Shown here: piece after piece, positions 27,861-35,572 of the stretch
Layout: each line of letters begins with the position of its first letter
Numbering within the stretch: position 1 is the stretch's first letter
Assembly (NCBI GenBank): GCA_031278545.1
Contig: JAITKF010000095.1
Location: forward strand, 1 to 35,572
Reading direction: 5' to 3'
DNA: 35,572 bases
Origin: Prevotellaceae bacterium
GTDB lineage: Bacteria; Bacteroidota; Bacteroidia; Bacteroidales; UBA932
The notes under the pieces: model-generated
The model's input: the letters and a program-made list of their open reading frames with translations, nothing else
Database searches by the model: none
Told to the model about the DNA's origin: nothing
Position numbers and translations under genes: made by a program

Positions 27861-28859
27861 ATGAATATCTCACAACTGCTACTCCTCTCATTCCTACTAT
27901 GCCTCCTCAGCTGCCGCTCACAGGAACAAAAAATCGCCGCCATCGACCTGCCCCTAACCTTCCTCCGGCTCGATAACGACCTCTACCGCCTGCGCCACGA
28001 CTCTGCCTGCACCACACTCCCATACCTGCGTGAGAAATACGGAAGTTTCTTCGAATACTACAACACCGGCGTCATCCATATCGGCCAAAGTCAAAATCCC
28101 CGCTATTGCCAAATCCTGCAACAATTCCTCCACCACCCTATCGTCGACAGTGCCTACCGAAAAGTACACGAACTGTACGCCGACGACCAGCCCCTAATCA
28201 ACGAACTGACCGACGCATTCCGACATCTCGCCTACTATTTCCCCGACATCCCAACCCCTAATATCTATACCTATGTATCAGGCTTCAACGAATCGCTTAT
28301 GCTCACCGACAGCGCGCTCGGCATCGGCCTCGACCAATTTCTCGGTAACGACTGCCCGCTATACTCCCTGTTAGGAAAACCCGCATACCTGCAATATAAC
28401 ATGCGCCCCCAACGAATCGTCCCCGCCTGCCTCCATACATGGATAGCCGCCCAATACCCCAACCCCTCCCAAAATCAACCAACCCTCCTCTCCCAACTAA
28501 TCTACGAAGGAAAAATCCTCTATATCCTCCAACAATGCATGCCCCGTAAACCATTCGCCGACATCCTCGGCTTTCGCCCCGAACAACTGCAATGGTGCTT
28601 CGACAACGAACAACTGATATGGCAATACCTCATACAAGAAAAACGACTATTCGACACTACCCCCTTCACCATCCAAAAATATACCGCCGATGCCCCCTTC
28701 ACCACCGGCCTCCCACCACAATCCCCCGGAAAAACCGCCAACTGGATAGGATACCGCATCGTCGCTCGATATATGAAACAACACACACCCTCCCTTCCCA
28801 AACTGATGCAAAACGACAACCCTCGGCTACTGCTCAAAGAAGCCCGATACAATCCCTAA
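27861..28859 (+). CDS. gldB: GldB-like lipoprotein
   Basis: This 332-residue protein has a lipoprotein signal peptide with lipobox LLSC (Cys18), so it should be anchored in the envelope. The body resembles GldB, first described as a gliding-motility lipoprotein in Flavobacterium but kept by many non-gliding Bacteroidota. Supporting segments are LRLDNDLYRL near 36, LREKYGSFFEYYNTGVI near 55, VSGFNESLMLTDSALGIGLD near 140 with FLGND, and NWIGYRIVARYMK near 295. In non-gliding bacteria the role is unknown, possibly in secretion or envelope assembly. Coding sequence is strongly C/A-biased. The tRNA nucleotidyltransferase gene follows after 32 bp. Confidence 0.85.
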   Translation: MNISQLLLLSFLLCLLSCRSQEQKIAAIDLPLTFLRLDNDLYRLRHDSACTTLPYLREKYGSFFEYYNTGVIHIGQSQNPRYCQILQQFLHHPIVDSAYRKVHELYADDQPLINELTDAFRHLAYYFPDIPTPNIYTYVSGFNESLMLTDSALGIGLDQFLGNDCPLYSLLGKPAYLQYNMRPQRIVPACLHTWIAAQYPNPSQNQPTLLSQLIYEGKILYILQQCMPRKPFADILGFRPEQLQWCFDNEQLIWQYLIQEKRLFDTTPFTIQKYTADAPFTTGLPPQSPGKTANWIGYRIVARYMKQHTPSLPKLMQNDNPRLLLKEARYNP

Positions 28860-28891
28860 ACAATACACAAAAATAATCCCCAAAAAATACC

Positions 28892-30289
28892 ATGCACTTT
28901 CTAGAACACCGCATCTTTGAAATCGTCGCCCACGAAGCCGCACTACTAAACGTACGCGCATACGTCATCGGCGGATACGTGCGCGACTGCTTCCTGCAAC
29001 GTGCCTCCAAAGACATCGACATCGTCATTGAAGGCAGCGGCATCGACGTAGCCACAGCCGTCGGGAAACGCCTACGAACCCCAATAAAAATATTTAAAAA
29101 CTTCGGCACCGCCATGCTCCGCTGCGACGGACGTGAAATCGAATTCGTCGGTGCACGACGAGAATCATACCATAACCTCTCCCGTAAACCCGCCGTCGAA
29201 AACGGATCCCTCGAAGACGACCAGCGCCGCCGCGATTTCACCATCAACGCCCTTGCATTTAGCCTCCAAAAAGAAGACTACGGAAAACTTATCGACCCCT
29301 TCAACGGCGTCCACGATATGCAACAAGGCCTCCTGCGAACCCCCGGAGATCCCCATATCACCTACAACGACGACCCCCTGCGAATGATACGCGCCATCCG
29401 GTTCGCCACCCAACTGGGATTTTCCATCGTCCCGGAATCCCTCGATGCCATTATACGAAACCACGACCGAATACGCATTGTCTCCCCGGAACGAATCACC
29501 GGCGAACTGCATAAAATCATCCTCTCGGAAAAACCATCCGTAGGATTCTACCTCCTGGATAAAACAGCACTGTTGCCCGACGTGTTCCCAACCCTGCATC
29601 GGCTGAAAGGCGTAGAAACAGTCGAAGGACGCGGACATAAAGACAACTTCTACCACACCCTCCAAGTACTTGACAACGTAGCCGCAAAACGAGGAAACCT
29701 CTGGCTCCGCTGGGCTGCCCTCTTCCACGACATCGCCAAACCAAATACCAAACACTACGATCCGGAAACAGGTTGGACATTCCACGGACATGAATTCCTG
29801 GGCGCTAAAATGATACCCGACGCCTTCCGACAACTTCGCCTGCCGCTAAACGACAAAATGAAATACGTACAAAAACTCGTACAATTACACCTCCGCCCAA
29901 TAGCCCTCTCACAAGAAGAAGTAACCGACTCCGCTGTGCGACGACTCCTGTTCGATGCCGGCGACGATATCGACGACCTCATGCTTCTCTGCGAAGCCGA
30001 CATCACCTCCAAAAACGAACAAACCGTACAGCGACACCTCCACAACTTCCAACTCGTACGCGAAAAACTCATAGAAGTCGAAGCCAAAGATGCCATCCGT
30101 AACTTCCAGCCACCCATTACCGGCGAACTCATCATGCAAACATACCACCTGCAACCCTCGCCCGCAGTAGGCAAAATCAAAGAATACATCAAAAACGCCA
30201 TCCTCGACGGACTCATCCGCAACGACTACCACGAAGCCTACGCCCTCATGGAAAAAAAAGCGGAAGAGTTGGGGCTGACCAAAAAATAA
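28892..30289 (+). CDS. cca: CCA-adding tRNA nucleotidyltransferase with HD domain
   Basis: This 465-residue protein combines a class II nucleotidyltransferase with a C-terminal HD domain. It adds or repairs the 3' CCA of tRNA; related enzymes act as poly(A) polymerases. The head domain has VIGGYVRDCFLQRASKDIDI near residue 25 (catalytic DxD as DID), DDQRRRDFTINALAF near 109, NDDPLRMIRAIRFATQLGF near 160 and SPERITGELHKIIL near 195. The HD metal motif is WAALFHDIAKPNT near 275. It lies between gldB and birA with gaps of 32 and 31 bp, probably co-transcribed. The tRNA-Lys gene here does not encode CCA, consistent with a need for it. Confidence 0.92.
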   Translation: MHFLEHRIFEIVAHEAALLNVRAYVIGGYVRDCFLQRASKDIDIVIEGSGIDVATAVGKRLRTPIKIFKNFGTAMLRCDGREIEFVGARRESYHNLSRKPAVENGSLEDDQRRRDFTINALAFSLQKEDYGKLIDPFNGVHDMQQGLLRTPGDPHITYNDDPLRMIRAIRFATQLGFSIVPESLDAIIRNHDRIRIVSPERITGELHKIILSEKPSVGFYLLDKTALLPDVFPTLHRLKGVETVEGRGHKDNFYHTLQVLDNVAAKRGNLWLRWAALFHDIAKPNTKHYDPETGWTFHGHEFLGAKMIPDAFRQLRLPLNDKMKYVQKLVQLHLRPIALSQEEVTDSAVRRLLFDAGDDIDDLMLLCEADITSKNEQTVQRHLHNFQLVREKLIEVEAKDAIRNFQPPITGELIMQTYHLQPSPAVGKIKEYIKNAILDGLIRNDYHEAYALMEKKAEELGLTKK

Positions 30290-30320
30290 CGCAACACCCA
30301 ACCCTCAATACCCAATAAAA

Positions 30321-31037
30321 ATGCTTCACTGGCTTTCGCAAATAGACTCAACCAACCGCTACGCTGCGCTCCACCTCGCCGATGCCTCGGAAGGAAGCGT
30401 ATGGGCGGCGCACGTACAAACCGCCGGACGTGGACAACAAAACAACTCGTGGGAAAGTGAACCATACAAAAACCTCACCTTCTCCCTCCTCCTCCGCCCA
30501 ACATGGTTGCCGAGCGAAGAACAATTTTACCTCTCCAAGATCGTTTCACTGGGAGTTACCCGCTTCCTGCGCCAACACCGGATTAAACCTGCCATAAAAT
30601 GGCCGAACGACATATACGTAGACGATAAAAAAATCGCCGGCATCCTCATCGAACACCAAATTGCCGGCAATAGCATCGGCAGTAGCATCGTCGGCGTCGG
30701 GCTAAATGTAAATCAAGAAACGTTTGTCTCCGATGCGCCCAACCCAACATCCATCTATTTGCAAACCGGACACACCCTCGACCTGCAACAAGCCTTACCC
30801 AACTTAATTACTTGCATCCTGAACCGCTACGAACACCTCCGCGCCGGAGACATCCGTCCAATTGACGCCGACTACCGGCAGCAACTATATCGCTTAAACG
30901 AATGGCGCTGGTTCGAAACGCGAACGAACCGCTTTCGCGCCAAAATCACCGGCGTACGCAGTAGCGGCGAACTGCTGCTGCAAAATGAACAAGGACAAAC
31001 CGAAGCCTTCCTCTTCAAAGAAGTGCGATTTCTATAG
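30321..31037 (+). CDS. birA: biotin--[acetyl-CoA-carboxylase] ligase
   Basis: BirA activates biotin with ATP and attaches it to biotin-carrier lysines such as that of acetyl-CoA carboxylase. The 238 residues comprise only the catalytic and C-terminal SH3-like domains; there is no N-terminal DNA-binding domain, so it is not a repressor. Key parts are LSQIDSTNRYA, the biotinyl-AMP loop AGRGQQNNSWES (residues 35-46, GRGQQ where GRGRxG is commoner), and KWPNDIYVDDKKIAGILIEH near 93, with SIVGVGLNVNQ near 123. It is last in the gldB-cca-birA run and converges with the POT transporter gene. Confidence 0.94.
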   Translation: MLHWLSQIDSTNRYAALHLADASEGSVWAAHVQTAGRGQQNNSWESEPYKNLTFSLLLRPTWLPSEEQFYLSKIVSLGVTRFLRQHRIKPAIKWPNDIYVDDKKIAGILIEHQIAGNSIGSSIVGVGLNVNQETFVSDAPNPTSIYLQTGHTLDLQQALPNLITCILNRYEHLRAGDIRPIDADYRQQLYRLNEWRWFETRTNRFRAKITGVRSSGELLLQNEQGQTEAFLFKEVRFL

Positions 31038-31094
31038 AGCGCTCTTAGCACGTGGAAATACCATACGTGGCGACTGGAAGATTATGCCGGAAAA

Positions 31095-31111
31095 GGATTT
31101 TTCTAAAATCC
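31095..31111. terminator. small AT-rich hairpin between birA and the transporter
   Basis: GGATTTT pairs perfectly with AAAATCC around a TCT loop. It lies in the 82-bp gap between two convergent genes and may end both transcripts, but the stem is short and AT-rich. Confidence 0.3.
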
Positions 31112-31119
31112 ACTCATAC

Positions 31120-32676
31120 TCATCGCGCCACTCGTTCCAGCCATTTCAGCATAACGAGCATGACGGTCATTGAAACGAAACAGGCGACAACAAACACTGT
31201 CCATGTAGCCCAAATAGGAATATGTTCATACAGTACGGCGCCAATAAACAGTAACTGATTACCAACAGCGGTAGCGCCCAACCAACATCCCTGCATGATC
31301 CCCTGATACTGCGGCGGCGCCACACGAGAAACAAACGAAATCCCAAGCGGTGAAATAAACAATTCAGCCACCGTAAGGATAATATACGTACCGATTAAAA
31401 GGAAAGGCGTAACGCGGACAATACTGTCGACAGCCAATGGTGTACCGTCGGCGTCGGGGTTGATAGCCTGATAAAGAGGAAGGTCGGACACATACGAACC
31501 CAGCGCCATCACAATATAAGCGCTGGCAGCGATACCCATCCCAATAGCTATCTTCTTCGGCGTCGACGGTTCTTTTCCTTTGGTGCGAAGCCATCCGAAG
31601 AGTCCCATAATCACAGGTGTCAGCAATACTACGCACAATGGATTTATCGACTGGAACAATTCCGCGCCCTCTATAACCATAAACCCGAGATTGAGCCGGA
31701 TTTGCGTCAAATCGGTATAATCCTTCGCAAACTTTGTCAACGTCAAACCGTTTTGATGAAACGAAAACCAGAAGAAAATAACAATGCCGAATACGGCAAA
31801 CAAGGCATACAAGCGTTGTTTGATTTCTTTTGCTTCTATCTTTATCACGTCAGCGCCCTGTTTTGCATGATCGCCGGTAGCCGCTTCTCTTACATCCGGA
31901 AATCCGCGTTTATTCACCACGTAAATGGACAGGGAAATAATCATCGCCACAATAGCAACTCCAAAAGCCCACTGGAATCCGTGATTAAACACATTGAGAT
32001 AGTCATTAGCAAAAACCGTCAAATCCGAATAGTTGAATTTTGTAGCAAACTCGGAAAGTTGTGTAACGGACTCCGCGGTTAACTGATCGCCTTTATCAAG
32101 GTAACTGTGGCACAATGCCGGCATAGTAGCATTATATTCGAATCCGGAATGGGTCAGCCACCAGTTCCTTACGCTCACAGCAATGAGCGGAGCAAAAATA
32201 GCGCCTACATTAATAAACATGTAGAATAAAGAGAATCCGGCATCGCGCATTTTCCCAAATCTACTGTTATCGTACATTTGTCCGACCAGCGCTTGAAGAT
32301 TGCCTTTGAATAATCCGTTGCCGAACGCAATCGTAAGCAGTCCAACGCAAGTTAAAATAAGGTACAGTGTTTTGTTTGGCACAGGCGTAGGCGTAGGAAT
32401 GGTCAGCAACAGATAGCCCAAAGCCATGACAACAATACCCACCAAAATCGTGCCTTTGTAATTACGCCTTTTATCGGCGATAAGGCCACCGGCCAATGCC
32501 AGAATATAAATCAGGGCATAAAAGATGGAATAAATCAACCCGGACTGCGAACCCGTCAATCCGAATTTGGCTTCCAGAAACAACACCAGAATAGCCATCA
32601 TAGTGTAAAAGCCGAAACGCTCGCCCATATTCGAAAGCGAAGCGGCCAAAAGTCCTTTTGGATGATTCTTAAACAT
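31120..32676 (-). CDS. POT-family peptide/proton symporter (MFS)
   Basis: This 518-residue inner-membrane protein should have 12-14 helices. It matches the proton-dependent oligopeptide transporter family: NMGERFGFYTMMAILVLFL near residue 18 is the helix-1 ExxERFxYY region, followed by GGLIADKRRNYKGTILVG and FGNGLFKGNLQALVGQMY near 115 and GFSLFYMFINVGA near 145. The C-terminal half has ELFISPLGISFVSRVAPPQY near 435, the usual POT helix-10 motif. In helix 1 the first Glu of ExxERFxYY is Asn and one Tyr is Phe. The chosen start (ATG 32674-32676) lies after the promoter box; the open frame reaches 32802 but would cross the promoter. Substrates are probably di- or tripeptides, not proven. Confidence 0.9.
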   Translation of the reverse strand: MFKNHPKGLLAASLSNMGERFGFYTMMAILVLFLEAKFGLTGSQSGLIYSIFYALIYILALAGGLIADKRRNYKGTILVGIVVMALGYLLLTIPTPTPVPNKTLYLILTCVGLLTIAFGNGLFKGNLQALVGQMYDNSRFGKMRDAGFSLFYMFINVGAIFAPLIAVSVRNWWLTHSGFEYNATMPALCHSYLDKGDQLTAESVTQLSEFATKFNYSDLTVFANDYLNVFNHGFQWAFGVAIVAMIISLSIYVVNKRGFPDVREAATGDHAKQGADVIKIEAKEIKQRLYALFAVFGIVIFFWFSFHQNGLTLTKFAKDYTDLTQIRLNLGFMVIEGAELFQSINPLCVVLLTPVIMGLFGWLRTKGKEPSTPKKIAIGMGIAASAYIVMALGSYVSDLPLYQAINPDADGTPLAVDSIVRVTPFLLIGTYIILTVAELFISPLGISFVSRVAPPQYQGIMQGCWLGATAVGNQLLFIGAVLYEHIPIWATWTVFVVACFVSMTVMLVMLKWLERVAR

Positions 32677-32709
32677 AATTTTAATGATTAAAGGTAATAA
32701 TTTAGGATG

Positions 32710-32718
32710 GCAAAGGTA
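32710..32718 (-). promoter_or_regulatory. -7 promoter box for the POT transporter
   Basis: On the minus strand it reads TACCTTTGC, an exact match, 33 bp before the ATG at 32676. It sets the start of the protein. Confidence 0.65.
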
Positions 32719-32748
32719 GAAAAAAAATCGTGATTGCAGATAAACTTG

Positions 32749-32756
32749 TACCTTTG
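32749..32756 (+). promoter_or_regulatory. -7 promoter box for the DUF4831 gene
   Basis: TACCTTTG lies 49 bp before the ATG at 32806 and is divergent from the transporter promoter about 30 bp away. Confidence 0.55.
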
Positions 32757-32805
32757 TACAGAAAAAGTGAATTAACATTTGTAAATTAAAACTAAAAAAC
32801 AAAGT

Positions 32806-33873
32806 ATGAAACAGACCATCTTCTTTTTTATTTTCAGCGCCATGACTGCCGTGGCGATGGCGCAGACGCCACTGCCGTCGGGCGGCGTTATTCCATCAGG
32901 CGCTGTGGTATACGCATTGCCTTCGACCACTGTTGAAATCCAGGTAGAAGCCGTGCACGAACGGTTTACCGCCGGCCCCTATGCCCGCTTTGCACAAAAA
33001 TATTTGGGTATCGAAGCCAAAATGGAAGATACGGAAACGTTCCGCATAGAAAATCTGGCCGTGCAAACCCTTACCGAGGCCGATGCGTCGCAGATGTATT
33101 ACATCGAAGTCAAAGACAAAAAAGCGGAAGCCAATTTTCTGCAATTTTCACGCCACGGGCTACTTGTCTCGCTGGACAATGCGAACGTCAAGCCGCAGAC
33201 GTTCCGCTATGGGCGCGCTGCCCGCGGCCAATTCAATGACCGCGGCATTGCCACTAATATAAGCCGCGAGCAGGTAACCCTATATAAGCCGGCTAAAGCC
33301 ACCACCGGATTTGATAAAATACCGGTGCAGCAAAACCAATTGGTAGAGAAAACCCCCGAACGGCGCGCCGAAGAAGCAGCTGGCGTCATTTTCAATTTGC
33401 GGGAAAAACGAATAGCCCTTATTACCGGCGAATCGGAAGGTGCGTTAAGCCACGACGGACTGCGGGCGGCATTGGATGAAATCCGCCAGCTCGAAGCGGA
33501 ATACCTTAGTTTATTCTTAGGCAAAACAACGACCGATACGCAATCGGCTGTCTTTTTCGTAACGCCCGTAGCGACACATAAAAAACATTTATATGTAGCC
33601 TTTCGCCTATCCGACACGGAAGGGCTACTTTCGCCCGACAACATTGTTGGTCGCCCCATCACCATAGAATTAACAGTTGATAAAAAAAGTGCCGACCAGT
33701 CGCCGATTACTGTCAGTACGGGTAATAGCAAGATGCCGCATATTGCATACCGCATCCCCGAAACCGTTCAGGTACGTCTCCACGACGGGCAAACTACCTT
33801 ACTGCAAACACGCTTGCCAATCTACCAGCTGGGACAAATAATGACATTTCCCGTAAATTTGCGAGTGAAGTGA
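32806..33873 (+). CDS. DUF4831 family exported protein
   Basis: This 355-residue protein has a clear signal peptide (MKQTIFFFIFSAMTAVAMA, cleavage before QTP), so it is exported. The sequence begins VVYALPSTTVEIQVEAVHER near 35, with YARFAQKYLGIEAKMED near 57 and IENLAVQTLTEADASQMYYI near 81, followed by a region with ALITGESEG near 205, the pattern of the Bacteroidota DUF4831 family. The C-terminal part (VFFVTPVATHKKHLYVAFRL near 248) looks beta-rich. No function is known. It stands alone, divergent from the transporter; shared regulation is possible but unproven. Confidence 0.85.
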   Translation: MKQTIFFFIFSAMTAVAMAQTPLPSGGVIPSGAVVYALPSTTVEIQVEAVHERFTAGPYARFAQKYLGIEAKMEDTETFRIENLAVQTLTEADASQMYYIEVKDKKAEANFLQFSRHGLLVSLDNANVKPQTFRYGRAARGQFNDRGIATNISREQVTLYKPAKATTGFDKIPVQQNQLVEKTPERRAEEAAGVIFNLREKRIALITGESEGALSHDGLRAALDEIRQLEAEYLSLFLGKTTTDTQSAVFFVTPVATHKKHLYVAFRLSDTEGLLSPDNIVGRPITIELTVDKKSADQSPITVSTGNSKMPHIAYRIPETVQVRLHDGQTTLLQTRLPIYQLGQIMTFPVNLRVK

Positions 33874-34272
33874 GCATATTAATTTATGGAGTTGCTTAAT
33901 TTTTATAGAGTTGGGAGGGCAATGAGCGTATACATTATCCCAAATCAAGTAGGAGGAACAGGATTATTTCTTGTTTCGACCACTCACTCGTTAGGGTAAC
34001 CTCCCGTGGTAAAACTTATACCCTTCGTCCCATGTAACCGCAACATTCACACTTCAGCCCCAGGATAGTTATCAGACGTCGTTTTATTATGCAAACTCGC
34101 ACGGACTGAATATGCCTGATGTTGTTCGTATACCTCGACTCGGGATGCTGTCGCCGACTGTCTTCAGATTCCACCTCGCAATGGATATTCATGTCTTTAG
34201 CTAATGATTGGTAAGTACCGTCCCCCATAGTGAATTTCCACTACTAAATTATATGTCACACAGCACGCATGA
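33874..34272. other. intergenic stretch without a recognised gene
   Basis: About 400 bp between the DUF4831 gene and the tRNA terminator. A 70-codon minus-strand open frame at 34016-34228 resembles nothing I know and has no good promoter or start context. No repeat or RNA gene was recognised here. Confidence 0.5.
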
Positions 34273-34300
34273 AAAAAAGCCTGAGAATTCAGGCTTTTTT
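34273..34300 (-). terminator. intrinsic terminator of tRNA-Lys
   Basis: A perfect 12-bp stem (AAAAAAGCCTGA with TCAGGCTTTTTT) closes a GAAT loop. On the minus strand it begins 11 bp after the tRNA and ends in a T-run. The symmetry would also let it stop plus-strand transcription. Confidence 0.85.
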
Positions 34301-34310
34301 CTCTTAATCG

Positions 34311-34383
34311 TGATCCCGCTGGGGCTCGAACCCAGGACCCCAACATTAAAAGTGTTGTGCTCTACCAGCTGAGCTACGGAATC
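34311..34383 (-). tRNA. trnK: tRNA-Lys (anticodon UUU)
   Basis: The 73-nt cloverleaf is complete: acceptor GATTCCG/CGGGATC (one G-T pair), D-stem GCTC/GAGC, anticodon stem CAACA/TGTTG with loop CTTTTAA (anticodon TTT), and T-arm CTGGG-TTCGAGC-CCCAG. The 3' CCA is not encoded. A promoter box lies 28 bp upstream and a terminator 11 bp downstream, so it is a single-gene unit. Confidence 0.97.
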
Positions 34384-34410
34384 AATGGAGTCGTTTTTTC
34401 AAAAACGGCT

Positions 34411-34419
34411 GCAAAGATA
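34411..34419 (-). promoter_or_regulatory. -7 promoter box for tRNA-Lys
   Basis: On the minus strand it reads TATCTTTGC, an exact match, 28 bp before the first tRNA base. Confidence 0.65.
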
Positions 34420-34619
34420 GAAAAAAAAAGTTACTCTACAAAAGAAATTCACTTATTGTCCCGCACGCAGATTCAAGTAGCAAATACAACTGGATTATTC
34501 AAGGCGGAAGCAAAAACATTCCACGGCGAGTCAAAGTTAAGTACGTACTAAAGCATCACGAATTGTCCAATAGGGATATGCCTTGTCAATTGACTATTGA
34601 AAGGGAAGAGCGTTTGCCG

Positions 34620-35525
34620 TTAACTATTATCTATGATATCCTGTACCTTGTCTTTAGAGAGGCCGGTAAGGGTGCAAATGTCCGGCAGGGGTATTCCTAC
34701 CCGGTGCGCGTTGAGCGCTACGTTTCGCAGACCTTCTTCCATGCCTTCCGTCCGTCCTTTTTCCACCCCGATGGCTTCACCTTCCGCCCAACCTTCGATC
34801 CTGGCGGTATAAAAGGCATCCCGCTCTCCGCGGCGGCTCTCCAATACACGGTCATAGGCCTGTTTCTCTTTGTCCGATAACTTGTCGTAATCTAACAACT
34901 CCCGTGCTTGCGATAACCCTTTCGCTTTAAAATCATCCTCAATCTTGTTGTTCTTCAGATAATATATCCATTCGTCGAGCGTGTCTTTGGCGATATCATC
35001 AAAACGTTGGATTTCGAGTATGTAATATTCGGGAAACAGGTCGCCGGCTCTTGTCATGCCAAATTCCTTTTGCTGTGCGGGAGAGAGTTGCAATTCGTCG
35101 CCGGTGTGCAGGCCGTAAAAAGAGGTAGACCCGTGATAGACGTAGTCATTGCCTTTGCCAAGGTCGAAATATACGATGTTGATGGAATACACTTTCCGGA
35201 CATGTGCGTAGTCGTCGCCCTTGGCGACGAATTGGGTGATGAGTTTGCCGGCGCCATATAGCATCCGGTGGAAGTAGTCGTATTCACTGGTAAACTGCAC
35301 TTCGACAATCATCAGTTCGCCCTCCTCGTTCTCGGCGAGGATATCCACTCGATTGAATTTGTCGAAGGAATGCTCCTTGTTGCTCTCGCTGTCTAAGAGT
35401 TGCTTAATTTTAATAGTTCGCTTGAGCAGTTCGGAGAGGAAGCCCTCCAGAATGACATAGTTGGCTTTGTTGCGCAGGAGGCGTTTCACTGCCCAGTCGA
35501 AAGAGAGTAAGGTTCTGTTCTGCAT
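34620..35525 (-). CDS. Rpn-type PD-(D/E)XK nuclease family protein
   Basis: This 301-residue protein belongs to the PDDEXK_2 / Rpn (recombination-promoting nuclease, formerly putative transposase) group. The N-terminus LLSFDWAVKRLLRNKANYVI is typical. The nuclease core has the aspartate in FNRVDILAENEEGELMIVEVQ (Asp near 60, then ExQ near 73, the usual variant of ExK), followed by SEYDYFHRMLYGAGKLI. The middle part DLFPEYYILEIQRFDD and LDEWIYYLKN near 180 is also typical. The C-terminus holds a charged helix rich in EG/KG (EGEAIGVEKGRTEGMEEGL) and a small HTH-like tail. Relatives of E. coli RpnA cut DNA and raise recombination. Copies are often numerous and variable. TAACTTTGC lies 22 bp upstream. 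Confidence 0.9.
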   Translation of the reverse strand: MQNRTLLSFDWAVKRLLRNKANYVILEGFLSELLKRTIKIKQLLDSESNKEHSFDKFNRVDILAENEEGELMIVEVQFTSEYDYFHRMLYGAGKLITQFVAKGDDYAHVRKVYSINIVYFDLGKGNDYVYHGSTSFYGLHTGDELQLSPAQQKEFGMTRAGDLFPEYYILEIQRFDDIAKDTLDEWIYYLKNNKIEDDFKAKGLSQARELLDYDKLSDKEKQAYDRVLESRRGERDAFYTARIEGWAEGEAIGVEKGRTEGMEEGLRNVALNAHRVGIPLPDICTLTGLSKDKVQDIIDNS

Positions 35526-35546
35526 AGTAAAAAAATGAATGTGGCT

Positions 35547-35555
35547 GCAAAGTTA
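35547..35555 (-). promoter_or_regulatory. -7 promoter box for the Rpn-type nuclease
   Basis: On the minus strand it reads TAACTTTGC, an exact match, 22 bp before the ATG at 35525. Confidence 0.6.
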
Positions 35556-35572
35556 GAAAAATATTCTTAATC

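Overview
The window is about 35.6 kb of chromosome from a member of Bacteroidales (Bacteroidota), with roughly balanced base composition. Three things point there. Almost every gene or operon start has the phylum's -7 promoter box (TAnnTTTG, usually TAnnTTTGC) a short way upstream instead of a Shine-Dalgarno-led E. coli-like promoter. Several genes belong to families largely confined to the phylum (DUF4271, DUF4831, GldB, DUF6261, the AAA-ATPase-like family, the PDDEXK_2 family). Gene order is also typical: a SUI1-DUF4271-hemD-rnpA-yidD run and purN divergent from acpP-fabF. I cannot name a genus.

Layout. 1-3833: a truncated AAA-ATPase-like gene divergent from uvrA. 4043-7993 (minus): phosphoglycerate mutase gpmI, a methyltransferase and an amino-acid permease. 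8129-10733 (plus): SUI1/YciH factor, DUF4271 membrane protein, hemD, rnpA, yidD. 10734-12276: a hairpin, a FnIII-like hypothetical gene, and an eleven-copy 21-bp repeat array lying between that gene and its apparent promoter. 12277-17979 (minus): a secreted GH2 glycosidase, then a metX-thrA operon making homoserine and committing it to methionine. 18128-19676 (minus): acpP-fabF for fatty-acid elongation, divergent from purN, trkA and rnhB (19865-22552, plus). 22517-25432 (minus): a second UvrA paralog. 25552-27233 (plus): a PNPOx-like flavoprotein and peptidase T, followed by a frameshifted DUF6261 plus Ig-like remnant (27241-27752). 27861-31037 (plus): gldB, tRNA nucleotidyltransferase and birA in tandem. 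31120-33873: a POT-family transporter divergent from a DUF4831 protein. 34311-34383: tRNA-Lys(UUU) with promoter and terminator. 34620-35525: a PD-(D/E)XK Rpn-type nuclease.

Most of the window is housekeeping: DNA repair, glycolysis, haem, tRNA and RNase P maturation, aspartate-family amino acids, lipid and purine synthesis, potassium and peptide transport. The accessory material is the AAA-ATPase-like gene, the repeat-led FnIII-like gene, the GH2 enzyme, the DUF6261 relic and the Rpn nuclease. The most unusual object is the repeat array at 11889-12119. A TATCTTTGC promoter on its far side implies that it is transcribed as a chain of small hairpins forming the 5' leader of the FnIII-like gene. 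I saw no CRISPR array, prophage, intact insertion sequence or obvious defence island.
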